Assembly: GCA_015232575.1 (NCBI GenBank)
Contig: JADFZL010000021.1
Coordinates: 50,367-114,366 of the forward strand
Source of the DNA: Candidatus Rifleibacteriota bacterium
Lineage (GTDB): Bacteria; Muiribacteriota; Ozemobacteria; Ozemobacterales; Ozemobacteraceae
Direction of reading: 5' to 3'
Length of the DNA: 64,000 nt
Each line of letters begins with the position of its first letter. Positions within the stretch are counted from its first letter, which is position 1. A model generated the notes under the pieces. That model was not told the DNA's origin. It made no database searches and saw only the letters and a program-made list of their open reading frames with translations. The position numbers and the translations under genes were made by a program. Positions 1 through 9,166 of the stretch are shown here, in pieces.

Positions 1-218
1 AGTGCCCGACCGCTCGAAACACCACAAGCCATCTCATCAGCGGGGGCACAAAGTGCCCGACCGCTCGAAACACCACAAGCCATCTCATCAGCGGGGGCAC
101 AAAGTGCCCGACCGCTCGAAACACCACTAGCCATCTCATCAGCGGAGGGCACAAAGTGCCCGACCGCTCGAAACACCACTAGCCATCTCATCAGCGGAGG
201 GCACAAAGTGCCCGACCG
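1..218. repeat. Tandem array of 51-52 bp hairpin-bearing units
   Basis: Four near-identical units begin at 1, 52, 103 and 155, and a partial fifth begins at 207. The period is 51 bp for the first two steps and 52 bp afterwards. Each junction contains GGGCAC-AAA-GTGCCC, a perfect 6-bp stem (for example 44-58). No variable spacer lies between units, so this is not a CRISPR. The array sits just beyond the 3' end of the minus-strand gene at 279-1502 and is cut by the window edge. A degenerate relative lies at 22641-22754, also just 3' of a minus-strand gene. Confidence 0.9.
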
Positions 219-254
219 CGGGGAGTGAAGATGGTCGAACTTGTTCGACCGTCG

Positions 255-276
255 AGAGGGGGCGCGTGCCCCCTCT
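255..276 (-). terminator. GC-rich stem-loop after the 279-1502 gene
   Basis: A perfect 9-bp stem AGAGGGGGC / GCCCCCTCT with a GCGT loop lies 2 bases beyond the stop codon of the minus-strand gene. A second stem, GGTCGAA / TTCGACC, lies further on at about 232-250. There is no clear U-run on the minus strand, so efficiency is uncertain. Confidence 0.5.
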
Positions 277-278
277 AT

Positions 279-1502
279 TTAATAGTTGAAATGAGAAGAG
301 AGGCCCCAGCTGTTGACAGAAGATCTGAATTGAAGCAGTTTTTTATTAGCATACCAGTCTTTCTGGTCAATCAGTTTGAAGCGAAGCAGTTCCTGAACAT
401 TTTTCAGAAGATCAAGAAAGTATATTCTTTCTGTTTCAGTGTAAGAACCTACTTTTGTCATAACCAGATCATAGGTTCTGTAGTCGCTGTTACCTATATC
501 AAATCTCATCTTTTCAAGGATTTTAGTAGAATTGATTTTAATCTTTTCCAGCTCTGCCGGGCTTCCAGGATTTCTGGAAAGGAATCTTGAACTGTTGGCA
601 ATACGCTTAATAAATATTGAAACTGGAAGATTTGTCGTTAATTTAAAAATCATCATATCTGCGATAGTAAATGAAATCTGAATTCCAAGGAATGCTCCGA
701 CAACTACGCCGGGTCCTCCGGAAAGTACTCCACCTGCTGCGGCTCCGACAGTTCCCCCAACTATTGTCATGCCTTTTACAGCGGCATATTTCAAAAGTGT
801 AGCAGCAAAAAAGTGCCCGATTTCGCCTTCTTTCATTCCTGATGAAATTAATTCAGATAATTTTGAAACATTGCCTTTTGAAAAATGATCTTTTACGACT
901 TCCTTAGCTTTTCTGAACGATTCGGGAGAGAAGTCTGTTACTGTATCTGCGATAGCGTCAACGAGGAGGTCAATCTTCATCATATCAAAAAACTGTATTA
1001 AAACAGTTGTTGTTTCAGAATAGTTGACTACCGAAGTAACAAGGGTTATCTGCTTAGCCAGATCAAAGACTACGTCGTCCAGGGAAATAATCAAATCACC
1101 GCTGAATTCATATTTCGGATTTTCAGCCGTTGCCGGAGAAATTTCTTTTACATAAATATCATAGCCAAACATCCCATCGCCAGTCAGCAAAACAGATTTA
1201 ATTTCACGATTAACCGGAATATGTTTTGATAACTCTATATTTCCTGCGAATGCGAGGAACACTCTTCTGAAATCGGGATCATAAAAACTACTTTTGATTG
1301 AAAGCTTTATGTTCTTTCGTGAATCCAGAGAATCTGATAGGTTTTTAAAACTTTTAATAACAGCATTTCCCAGCTTTTCGAATGCTGGTTTGGTTACATT
1401 TTGAACTTTAAGAACAAGTTTGTTTGGTGTGTCAGCAGAAAATACCGGTGAAAGAGACAGGGAAAGACAGCAGAACAAGACAAGAATAAACTTCATCTTC
1501 AT
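279..1502 (-). CDS. Exported protein of unknown function with glycine-rich hydrophobic segment
   Basis: I do not recognise this 407-residue family. Residues 1-23 form a Sec signal peptide (charged start, hydrophobic core, cleavage near FSA). Residues about 235-285 form a long hydrophobic stretch rich in GG, GA and AAG, like a glycine-zipper membrane segment, so the mature protein may associate with or insert into a membrane. The rest is a mixed alpha/beta sequence with no Cys motif. The start is supported by GAGGAG 6 bases upstream of the ATG. The gene is monocistronic and is followed by a GC-rich stem-loop and the hairpin array. An envelope location is inferred only from the signal peptide. 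Confidence 0.75.
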   Translation of the reverse strand: MKMKFILVLFCCLSLSLSPVFSADTPNKLVLKVQNVTKPAFEKLGNAVIKSFKNLSDSLDSRKNIKLSIKSSFYDPDFRRVFLAFAGNIELSKHIPVNREIKSVLLTGDGMFGYDIYVKEISPATAENPKYEFSGDLIISLDDVVFDLAKQITLVTSVVNYSETTTVLIQFFDMMKIDLLVDAIADTVTDFSPESFRKAKEVVKDHFSKGNVSKLSELISSGMKEGEIGHFFAATLLKYAAVKGMTIVGGTVGAAAGGVLSGGPGVVVGAFLGIQISFTIADMMIFKLTTNLPVSIFIKRIANSSRFLSRNPGSPAELEKIKINSTKILEKMRFDIGNSDYRTYDLVMTKVGSYTETERIYFLDLLKNVQELLRFKLIDQKDWYANKKLLQFRSSVNSWGLSSHFNY

Positions 1503-2005
1503 AAGATGCTCCTCAGTATGAATATTTCAATAAAATGAAAAATCCGACCCTCTTTGGTAAAAGTGCTTACAAATAATTACAAATACAAAATCTTGAAAAA
1601 GATTAAACAATAATGTACAGTATAACACTGGAATACACTAATCCGATAGATGTTTAAGAGTTTTTTTTAAAATTATTGATTGTTTATTCAGGAGTCAGTA
1701 TTTCAGGAGTTTGATCCTCAGTATTTTCAGTGATTCAGCATTTAGAAAAGAACAATGCAGTAAGGCAGAAAAACAGGTGATAAATTTGCTTTAATGAAGA
1801 AAAATGGCATCTATTCAATAATTCGGGGTTTGTGCTTTATTTTTTGCTGTCATTTCGACCGAAGGGAGAAATCTGGCAACCATTTTGAGATCTCTCCGTT
1901 TGCTCGAGATTACAAAGGGGCATAGCATTTTCCCTTGCTATTGAGGAGATTCAAAAAGTGTATTGAAAGAAATGGAATCTTTTGTGCAGAATGTGAAAGT
2001 GAGCT
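1503..2005. other. Non-coding stretch with one palindromic repeat
   Basis: This region between divergent genes is AT-rich. It holds one copy of the dispersed palindromic element (1815-1913) and no convincing gene. Two overlapping minus-strand open frames (1910-2146 and 1951-2235) run through the element or into the next gene and have no coding character. Confidence 0.6.
1815..1913. repeat. Dispersed palindromic (REP/MITE-like) element, copy 1
   Basis: The left arm (1849-1874) begins GTCATTTCGACCGAAGG and the right arm (1888-1913) is its imperfect inverse. The outer motif AATAATTCGGGG lies at 1817-1828. The arms match copies at 3541-3605, 21672-21735, 22498-22523 and 45359-45439. Confidence 0.8.
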
Positions 2006-3460
2006 ATGGAAAAAAAAGTGAAAATATTGTTTGTCTCTATATTTCTGTTTCTGTTTTCGTCTGTTTCTGAGAAAACTGTAGCTGACCCGAAGTCGACCAA
2101 TAAAAAAGGAAACATGAGCTTGGAAAATGATAATACTTTCAGGCAATTTGAGCTGAAAATTCCCGGAGTTGTAGAAGAGATGCTTAATAGTTCATTCTGG
2201 GTAAATCTTATTGACGAACCAGACAGAATAATCATGAATCAGAAGGATATTGAGCATTACAACAGAAGAAATCTCAGAGAATGCAAGTCCCTGAAAGACC
2301 TGAGAACTTACAGGCGTGCAGTATCAGGGAAATCTATTTCCGAAATGATTCTCAAAGTCAGTTCCAAGCCATCTAAGAAACGTTATCTCAACGGAAAAGA
2401 GCTTGATGACAACTATTATGATTCTCTGATTTCCACGCTGAATATTCAAAAAATTCCTGACTTGGTATCAGTAAGATTTGGAATAACCCTTAAGCGCACT
2501 GAAATGCGAACTTTTCCCACCTTTGACCGGGTGTTTTCTGAACCTGACGATTATGAGTTTGATCGCTTCATTGAAACGGCTCTTTATCCAATTGAACCGC
2601 TTGTAATTCTTCATGAAAGTGCCGATGGAAAATGGTTTTTCGCTCAGAGTTTCAATTATCTTGCCTGGGTTCCGGCTGATGACGTTGTTATAGCCGATAA
2701 GACCACCCTTTTTGATTATCTTGATACATCTGATTTCCTGGTGGTCACTGGAAAAAAGGCGTTTACCGGCTTTAATCCGATGCACCCGGAGATTTCAGAA
2801 TTGCAGTTTGACATGGGAGTTAAGATTCCACTTGCCAGACGTGAAGAAATTCCTATGGATATTTATGGTCAGCACCCCGCTGGAAATTATGTTGTCAAGG
2901 TTCCGGTGAGAGGCGAGGGGAACAAGCTGGAACTGCGTCTTGCCCTTATTTCAAGGGCTGATGATGTAAGAGTTAATTACCTGCCGTTTACGAGAAGAAA
3001 TATTATTTCTCAGGCGTTTAAATTCCTTGGACAGCGCTATGGCTGGGGTGGAATGTTCAACACCAGAGACTGCAGTGCATTTATAATGGATAACTTTCGA
3101 AGTATGGGAATTCTGCTGCCCAGAAACGCTAATGAACAGGGCAAGCTTGCTGTTGGAATTACTCACGATCTGCCTGATGGAATGGGTATTGATGAAAGAA
3201 AGAAACTCTTTGACGGCCTTCCTCCTGCTACCCCAATCTACATGGATGGTCATGCCATGCTTTATTTGTGCAAATATGATAACGATTACTACATAATTCA
3301 CGATTTTGCCGGATTCAGCGCACCAGATGAAAGTGGGCAACTCGTAAGATCAAAAACCAGAGGAGTTTGTGTAACTCCTCTGCTTGCAACTTTTCTTTCA
3401 AAAAACAAAGAATATATCAAAGGTATTTATTCAGCCCGTGAATTCACGCTGGGCAATTGA
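2006..3460 (+). CDS. SH3-domain NlpC/P60 cell-wall peptidase
   Basis: A probable secreted peptidoglycan endopeptidase cutting gamma-D-Glu-(di)amino acid bonds in stem peptides. A signal peptide covers about residues 1-26. The middle (about 120-330) resembles the tandem SH3-type domains that precede NlpC/P60 domains in the N_NLPC_P60/SH3b1 architecture; it includes a WFFAQSFNYLAWV segment. The C-terminal catalytic domain has the nucleophile Cys356 in DCSAF, His416 in DGHAML and a third polar residue, His432, in IHDFAG. The preceding GQRYGWGG motif is typical of the family. The start has only a weak AAAGTGAG ribosome site. The gene is solitary and is followed by a palindromic element. Wall remodelling or recycling is the likely role; the exact bond is unknown. 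Confidence 0.88.
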   Translation: MEKKVKILFVSIFLFLFSSVSEKTVADPKSTNKKGNMSLENDNTFRQFELKIPGVVEEMLNSSFWVNLIDEPDRIIMNQKDIEHYNRRNLRECKSLKDLRTYRRAVSGKSISEMILKVSSKPSKKRYLNGKELDDNYYDSLISTLNIQKIPDLVSVRFGITLKRTEMRTFPTFDRVFSEPDDYEFDRFIETALYPIEPLVILHESADGKWFFAQSFNYLAWVPADDVVIADKTTLFDYLDTSDFLVVTGKKAFTGFNPMHPEISELQFDMGVKIPLARREEIPMDIYGQHPAGNYVVKVPVRGEGNKLELRLALISRADDVRVNYLPFTRRNIISQAFKFLGQRYGWGGMFNTRDCSAFIMDNFRSMGILLPRNANEQGKLAVGITHDLPDGMGIDERKKLFDGLPPATPIYMDGHAMLYLCKYDNDYYIIHDFAGFSAPDESGQLVRSKTRGVCVTPLLATFLSKNKEYIKGIYSAREFTLGN

Positions 3461-3506
3461 AAGAATTATTGACACTGTAGCAAATTAGCCGAAACAATTT
3501 GACTTT

Positions 3507-3605
3507 TCAATAATTCGGGGCAAGTGCCTGGTGTCTTGCTGTTATTTCGACCGAAGGGAGAAATCTGCTGGAACTGCGGAGATCTCCCCTTTCAGTCTGG
3601 ATGAC
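3507..3605. repeat. Dispersed palindromic element, copy 2
   Basis: The outer motif TCAATAATTCGGGG is at 3507-3520. The inverted arms are 3541-3566 and 3580-3605, with a few mismatches. It lies between the 3' ends of the NlpC/P60 gene and the convergent nagB. Confidence 0.8.
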
Positions 3606-3629
3606 AATGAGCGCGTGTTGAGTGTCGAA

Positions 3630-4415
3630 TTATTCGTATCTCTGCCAGTCGGGTTTGTTTTGATAGACGTAATTGTAATAATCCTTGTTTTGAAGCAGTT
3701 CTGCGGCTGGTTTGTCTAGAATAATAACTGCATGTCTGTGAAGCTGCAGGGCGCTTGCCGGGCATGATGCAGACACTGCGCCTTCGACCATGTTCTTCAC
3801 CGCAGAAGCCTTTTTTGCACCGAAAGCAAGCAGAAGGCAGTATTTCGACTCAAGAATATTTCCCGTTCCCATTGTTATTACATGTCTTGGTACTTTATCA
3901 GCGCCTCCGAAGGCAGATGCATTTGCTTTTATGGTAACTTCCGAAAGAGTTTTGATTCTTGTTCTTGAAGCGAGTGATGATGATGGTTCATTAAAGGCCA
4001 GATGACCGTCCTCGCCGATTCCCAGAAGCTGAAGATCAATGCCTCCGCTTGCGGCTATCTTTTTTTCATATTCTTCACAGGATGATTGAAGATCTTTGGT
4101 GTATCCATCAGGTATATGCGTAGATAGCGAAGGAATATCGATATGCCGGAAAAAGTTATCTTTCATGTAACTGCTGAAGGAAGAAGGGTTTTCCGGGGAA
4201 AGTCCTGCATATTCATCAAGATTGAATGTGGTGACATTTCTGAAACTTAAGCCTTCATTTTTGTGAAGTCTGATAAGTTCCTTATATACAAGCAATGGCG
4301 TCGAGCCGGTTGCCAGGCCAAGAACTGTATCAGGTTTCTTTTTAATAAATCCGGATATGATTTTTGCCGCAAGGTTACTTGCATTTTCAGCACAATCTTT
4401 GATTATTACTTCCAT
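3630..4415 (-). CDS. nagB: Glucosamine-6-phosphate deaminase
   Basis: This cytoplasmic enzyme converts glucosamine 6-phosphate to fructose 6-phosphate and ammonia, feeding amino-sugar carbon into glycolysis. At 261 residues it matches the usual length (266 in E. coli). The phosphate-binding LATGSTP is at 34-40, the catalytic Asp67 is in NLDEY, and GIGEDGHLAFNEP carries Asp136, His138 and Glu143, equivalent to the E. coli Asp141/His143/Glu148 set. A strong GGAGG precedes the ATG. It stands alone, with no nagA or PTS gene beside it. In a window rich in wall-degrading enzymes it could use amino sugar released from peptidoglycan, but that link is inference. Confidence 0.95.
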   Translation of the reverse strand: MEVIIKDCAENASNLAAKIISGFIKKKPDTVLGLATGSTPLLVYKELIRLHKNEGLSFRNVTTFNLDEYAGLSPENPSSFSSYMKDNFFRHIDIPSLSTHIPDGYTKDLQSSCEEYEKKIAASGGIDLQLLGIGEDGHLAFNEPSSSLASRTRIKTLSEVTIKANASAFGGADKVPRHVITMGTGNILESKYCLLLAFGAKKASAVKNMVEGAVSASCPASALQLHRHAVIILDKPAAELLQNKDYYNYVYQNKPDWQRYE

Positions 4416-4548
4416 TTAAACCTCCATTGAGCAGTGGATTTATGAAAAAATGTACATCTTCCAGAATTTTTATGATATCATTGCAGGAGCAAGTTTGCCA
4501 TAGAAATCTTGGGTAAAATAATTGATGTAATATTCAGGGTGAAATGTC

Positions 4549-6069
4549 ATGCAGGACGAATCAAGCAGTAAACGAATCTTATATTTCATTATATTTATTG
4601 CTTTTCTATTTAGGTATTACGGAATTTCTGATCTTGCGATGTGGGAAGATGAAATACGTACAATGCTGACTTCTCAGATTTCTCTTGCAAATATATTAAC
4701 AGCATCGAAAGAATACGGTGAATGGCATCCGCCGTTGTATTTTCTAGTTACTGCACTCTGGACTAAACTTTTTGGTTTTTCGGAATTTTCGTTACGCTTT
4801 CCCTCGCTGATTTCAGGCGTATTATCAGTATTTCTGATTTTCCTTCTTGGAAGGAAACTTTTTGACGTGAAAACCGGGCTTTTTGCTGCACTGATTCTTA
4901 CTTTGTCGCCTTTCCATATTAAATATTCTCAGGAAGCAAGAAACTATGAATTTTTTTCATGTCTCGCAATTCTTTCGACATTGTATTTTTTTCGAAAAAA
5001 AGACGAATCTTCCAGCAGGGCTGCATACATCATTTCAACTCTGGCTATGCTTTATTCGCATACAATGTCAGTATTTGTACTTACCGGACAATATATTATC
5101 TGGTTTGTCATGCAGAAAAAAAAATCTTCAGCTGTTTCCTTCAGTGATCCTCAGATTGATCATCAGGCTGAATCAATTCAGACTTTTACAAAACGTGATT
5201 TTTATATAGTACAGGCAATAATATTACTGGCATTTTTTCCTGTGATATTTTTCCTGATAAAGACTTCAAAACATATTACAATTGATTCCTGGCTGAGTAT
5301 GTCCGATCAGATCCCTTCAATTTCAGATGTTTTCTGGTGTTTCTTTGAATTCAACGGAGCTCTTTCTTCATGCCATGCTTCCCGTGATTATGATATGACC
5401 GGAGGACTTCTTACGATTGCCTTGTTGTACTCTGTTGCGCTATCTGCTTTTTTTACGTCGGAAAAAAATGAAAAAGTGATTTCAGAAAGTGTTAAATTTT
5501 GTACTATACTTTTTTGTGTTGCTTTCTTCCTTCCTTACTTTGTTTCTCTCTTTGCAGGTACATCAGTATTCCTGCCCAGATCAGTAATTTTTGCCTCAAT
5601 TGCCTTTTATCTCGTTGCAGCAAAAGGAATAAGTAACTTTTCTTTCAGTAAAAGTACCACGTTATTCGCTGCGCTGATTTTGATTGCAAGCGCACCGGCG
5701 CTTTATGAGTATTATACTAATCCGACGAAAGATGACTGGAAGTCAGTTTCAAAAAGTGTTTCTGCAAAAACGAATCCGAACGATCTGATTGTTGTTTGCA
5801 GTCATGCATGCAAAGATTCATTTAAGTACTATTTCCCGGCGAAAGAACAGAAAATAATCGGTTTCCCTGAGCGTACACTGGCAATATCAGAAGAATCTCT
5901 TTCAGAGTTATTTCCTGGTATTCTGAAAAATAATGCAGTCTGGGTTATTACAACGTATCATTCATTTGGAGATGTTAATCTTCTGATAAAAAAAATGCAG
6001 GAGTATTATAAAATTACAGGTGCAGAAGAATTTTTCGGAGTACAGATATTCCGATTTCAAAGAAAGTAA
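4549..6069 (+). CDS. GT39-family (ArnT/PMT-like) membrane glycosyltransferase
   Basis: An integral inner-membrane enzyme of the GT-C fold that transfers a sugar from a polyprenyl-phosphate donor to a periplasmic acceptor. About ten hydrophobic helices fill residues 10-380. The N-terminal loop carries the acidic pair of WEDE (Asp34, Glu35), then a WHPPLYF motif and SPFHIKYSQEARNY, all hallmarks of the PMT_2/GT39 group. The C-terminal 120 residues are soluble. The acceptor (lipid A, protein or glycan) cannot be told from sequence. It lies 25 bp upstream of the cyclase gene on the same strand and could be cotranscribed. Confidence 0.85.
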   Translation: MQDESSSKRILYFIIFIAFLFRYYGISDLAMWEDEIRTMLTSQISLANILTASKEYGEWHPPLYFLVTALWTKLFGFSEFSLRFPSLISGVLSVFLIFLLGRKLFDVKTGLFAALILTLSPFHIKYSQEARNYEFFSCLAILSTLYFFRKKDESSSRAAYIISTLAMLYSHTMSVFVLTGQYIIWFVMQKKKSSAVSFSDPQIDHQAESIQTFTKRDFYIVQAIILLAFFPVIFFLIKTSKHITIDSWLSMSDQIPSISDVFWCFFEFNGALSSCHASRDYDMTGGLLTIALLYSVALSAFFTSEKNEKVISESVKFCTILFCVAFFLPYFVSLFAGTSVFLPRSVIFASIAFYLVAAKGISNFSFSKSTTLFAALILIASAPALYEYYTNPTKDDWKSVSKSVSAKTNPNDLIVVCSHACKDSFKYYFPAKEQKIIGFPERTLAISEESLSELFPGILKNNAVWVITTYHSFGDVNLLIKKMQEYYKITGAEEFFGVQIFRFQRK

Positions 6070-6094
6070 CAGATTTTTTTGAAATATTAGACTA

Positions 6095-8944
6095 ATGCAG
6101 AAACAATTTCGCTCATTTGCTCAGAATCAGAATTCCTGGATAACCTGGGGATTTCTATACTTTGCTCTGGTAATAATGCCCGTGTTTGTCATTTATGGCC
6201 AGATATATGGCTGGCTTTCCGGTGATCTGGAACTGAGCCTGAATGGAGAATCTGCACTTCTTGAAGCAAAGGGAACATCAATTCGTGAAGCTTTCAAACC
6301 TGAAAGTGTTCTGAGTTGTGTTGTTAATAGGTTATGCGCGAAAAATCCGGAAGTATTCATTAACTGGGTTAAGAACTTTGATAAGCAGATTCCGGGAGCT
6401 GCAAGGTGGATTGCATGGGATAACCAGGACAACTTGATTGATCTTCCACCGCATTTGTTAATCCCAGGCAAGAGGCGCTGGCAGACTTATCTTCGAGAAA
6501 TTCGGTTTGGACAGGAGAATAAAGGTGACACCTCCGAAGGACGATTTCTCCAGGAAAAATGGCTACAGCCGCTTCTCGGCGGAAAAATTAATGTTGAGGA
6601 TGTTGCTGATTCTCAGGGAAGGATTGTTTCAGGGGATTTTCTGGGCAAAAATTGTCTTTTATTCTGGCAACATGCAAATTATCGTCATGATTCCTCAAAG
6701 TCCGCTGTGAATGGTTTTTACCTCATCCTTTTTGTCGATATGCTTCCTGATAATTTCTGGAGTAGAATGGCACAGCAGGGATATTTGCCTAAGGGAATGA
6801 TCAATCCTGAATATCCAATTGGTTTGTGGACTTATAATCAGCCCGAGAAGCAGATGTTTCAAAAACCTCTTTCGAGAAAAAAAGATTTTGGAAAAAAACT
6901 GAAAAACGCTCTTGAAAAATGTAATACTTCTTATGTAATTGTTGATGACTGGCTTGGAGTTTCTGTTTATACCTCACCCGAGAAGAACGAACGCGTATTT
7001 GTGTTTAAAAATATCGGGAATAAAATTCAAAGTTCGCAGTATTCTTTTGAAGTTTTGAATCTTTTCACTCTCTTGCTTCTTGCTTCAGGATTTTTTCTGA
7101 CACTGATTTTTAAGAGAGGTGTCGGGAGAAATGTATCCCTGCAATGGCGTATTACAGGCTATTTTCTTCTTGGGATTGGGCTTCCGATGTTTGGGCTTTT
7201 TCAGGGAATGATTGTTATTGGGAATTATCAGGAAGAAAGGCTGCGTGAAGAAATAGGGACATGCTTACGGAATTGCTCAAGAATTCATGAAAAAATTCTG
7301 AAGGATTTTCCTCCAGTACATGCTTCAAAAACTGCCAGAAAAGTGAATCATATCGCCAGTTCATCGAAATCACTTCCTGAGGTTGCTGAAAAACTCAATA
7401 AACTTATTCAGGAGAATTGGTTTCAGAATTATTTTCTGTCCGACCCAAAGGGAAAATTGGCTTTAACGGGCGCTCGCCGGGTGGAACGTCCGCTGCTGGC
7501 TATGATGAAATCAGTGCTTCAAATTGAAATGTCGGTTTTTGAAGCTCAGGAGTTGGAAAGAAAACAGACAATTGGTAATATAATGCTTGATGAAGTGGGA
7601 AAAGAAGCCCAGGTTACTGAACTTGGAGAAGGAGACGTTCTATCGCGTCCGGGTAGATGGAATTCTTTTCGTCTTGCAAGAACAGATGTTCTGCTCATGA
7701 AATGCCTGGTATGGCTTGAAGGAGTGCCTCATGCCTGCATTCTTCTTGCCAAAGATATTAATCTGAGATACTTTTTCTGTTTAAAAGAGTCAAATATTCA
7801 AAGATTTGCTTCGAAAAATCCTGCCGAGAATGTTGAGCAGGCTTTCTTTTCGAAAAGTCCGGGAACGCACTGTCATTTTCCTCCTGATTCTCCGCTTTTT
7901 AAACGTGAAGAATTAAAAAGACTTCTTGTTGAAGATAGCGAAGTGTTGTTGGAAGTCACTATTGACAGTGAACGCTTTATTGTTTTTTCGCCTTCAAGAA
8001 TAGGTTCTTCATACAGATCAGTTTTTTTCAGCTCTCTTTCACGAGCTTTAGGAAAGGTTGAAGAAAGGCGTAAACAAATGTTCGTTATCGCAGTTGTTGC
8101 TTTGGCAATAGCATTGCTGCTGGGTGTTCTTCTGGCCAATAAACTTCTTGTTCCAATCAAGCGTATGGATGATGCTCTTGGTTTAGTTTCCAGCGGCGAC
8201 CTGGACGTGCAGCTGGAAGTTGAGAGCGGAGATGAAATTGGTCAGATTAGTCAGACATTCAATAACATGGTGGAAGGATTGCGTGAAAAGAAACGTATGC
8301 TTCCATACGTTTCTGAAGCTGTTCTCGCCGCAGTGAAAGATTCTGATGCAACAGGGCAGAAAGAAGGTGAAGTTGTAGAAGCGACAATTCTGTTTTCGGA
8401 TATTCGTGGTTTTACAACGCTTTGTGAGTCATATTCTCCGAGAGAAATCTTTGCCATGCTGAACGAGTTTCTGGGCGGAGTAGAAAGAGAACTATCGCGA
8501 TACGGGGGCGAAGTTGATAAGTTTATCGGAGATGCTGTCATGGCAGTATTCAGGACAAGCGATGATGAGCAGGCCTTAAGCGCTGTTTGTGCTGCATTTG
8601 CAATGAAGGAATTCCTGAAAAATCTGAATGAAAAACGAGCTGAGGCTGGACTTTTCCCGATAAATGTCGGAATTGGCATAAGCACCGGAAAGGTTATGCA
8701 GGGCGATGTTGGAAGTGAGCGGCGAAAAGATCTTACCGTCATCGGTGACGAAGTGAACCTTGCTGCAAGACTCGAGACTGCATCCAAGTCAGGAAAACAC
8801 ACTCAGATTGTGATTTCCGAAAATACCTGGAAACTTGTGCAGGAAAAAGTCGAAGTCGAAGAAATGTCTCTGACAGCGGTTAAGGGAAAGCATCAGGCTG
8901 TTCGAATGTTTGAGGTTGTTTCCCTGAAAAATTGTAAGGCTTGA
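6095..8944 (+). CDS. Membrane adenylate cyclase with HAMP and class III catalytic domain
   Basis: Predicted to make cAMP from ATP in response to an envelope signal. A membrane helix at about 17-40 is followed by a periplasmic-type region to about 320, then helices at about 321-345 and 351-376, a second extracytoplasmic sensor region (about 380-655), a helix at about 662-685, a HAMP linker and the cyclase domain (about 755-945). The metal-binding Asp residues are in FSDIRG (about 768) and FIGDAV (about 811). VDKFIGD supplies the Lys, and DLTVIGDEVNLAARLE supplies Thr in the usual Asp position plus the transition-state Asn and Arg. This Lys/Thr pair occurs in bacterial adenylate cyclases. No cAMP receptor gene is in the window. 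The ATG has no clear ribosome site. Confidence 0.9.
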   Translation: MQKQFRSFAQNQNSWITWGFLYFALVIMPVFVIYGQIYGWLSGDLELSLNGESALLEAKGTSIREAFKPESVLSCVVNRLCAKNPEVFINWVKNFDKQIPGAARWIAWDNQDNLIDLPPHLLIPGKRRWQTYLREIRFGQENKGDTSEGRFLQEKWLQPLLGGKINVEDVADSQGRIVSGDFLGKNCLLFWQHANYRHDSSKSAVNGFYLILFVDMLPDNFWSRMAQQGYLPKGMINPEYPIGLWTYNQPEKQMFQKPLSRKKDFGKKLKNALEKCNTSYVIVDDWLGVSVYTSPEKNERVFVFKNIGNKIQSSQYSFEVLNLFTLLLLASGFFLTLIFKRGVGRNVSLQWRITGYFLLGIGLPMFGLFQGMIVIGNYQEERLREEIGTCLRNCSRIHEKILKDFPPVHASKTARKVNHIASSSKSLPEVAEKLNKLIQENWFQNYFLSDPKGKLALTGARRVERPLLAMMKSVLQIEMSVFEAQELERKQTIGNIMLDEVGKEAQVTELGEGDVLSRPGRWNSFRLARTDVLLMKCLVWLEGVPHACILLAKDINLRYFFCLKESNIQRFASKNPAENVEQAFFSKSPGTHCHFPPDSPLFKREELKRLLVEDSEVLLEVTIDSERFIVFSPSRIGSSYRSVFFSSLSRALGKVEERRKQMFVIAVVALAIALLLGVLLANKLLVPIKRMDDALGLVSSGDLDVQLEVESGDEIGQISQTFNNMVEGLREKKRMLPYVSEAVLAAVKDSDATGQKEGEVVEATILFSDIRGFTTLCESYSPREIFAMLNEFLGGVERELSRYGGEVDKFIGDAVMAVFRTSDDEQALSAVCAAFAMKEFLKNLNEKRAEAGLFPINVGIGISTGKVMQGDVGSERRKDLTVIGDEVNLAARLETASKSGKHTQIVISENTWKLVQEKVEVEEMSLTAVKGKHQAVRMFEVVSLKNCKA

Positions 8945-9023
8945 TATATTTTTTGAGTTCTGATAAATTGTCTATATTCCACTAATACAATAATTTATTC
9001 CTGTCGATATAAGGATAGAAAAT

Positions 9024-9140
9024 ATGTTGTTGGCTTATTTTTCGAAGTATCTTGGCTATGCTTTTTTCAGGAATTTTATGCTTTCTTTTTTGAATCTTTT
9101 TCTGTCATTGTGGTTTTTGAAATTCGGAGCTGGCGAGTAG
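9024..9140 (+). CDS. Possible 38-residue hydrophobic small membrane protein
   Basis: A short frame starts at an ATG with AAGGA 8 bases upstream and encodes a Phe/Leu-rich peptide (core FFRNFMLSFLNLFLSLWFLK) ending GAGE. It would form one membrane helix. It stops 26 bases before the proposed TTG start of the next gene, so it could be a real small protein or a leader that couples translation to the zinc-ribbon protein. No homolog is known to me. Confidence 0.4.
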   Translation: MLLAYFSKYLGYAFFRNFMLSFLNLFLSLWFLKFGAGE

Positions 9141-9166
9141 CGCTTCGATGTATTGGGAGGGAAACA

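Noticed and set aside
1..218. Possible CRISPR array
   Set aside because: The whole 51-52 bp unit is conserved and there are no variable spacers or cas genes.
225..590. Plus-strand open frame of 121 codons
   Set aside because: It overlaps the minus-strand exported protein gene, starts within repeats and has no coding character.
8251..8802. Long antisense frame (183 codons)
   Set aside because: It mirrors the cyclase domain, whose motifs are clear on the other strand.
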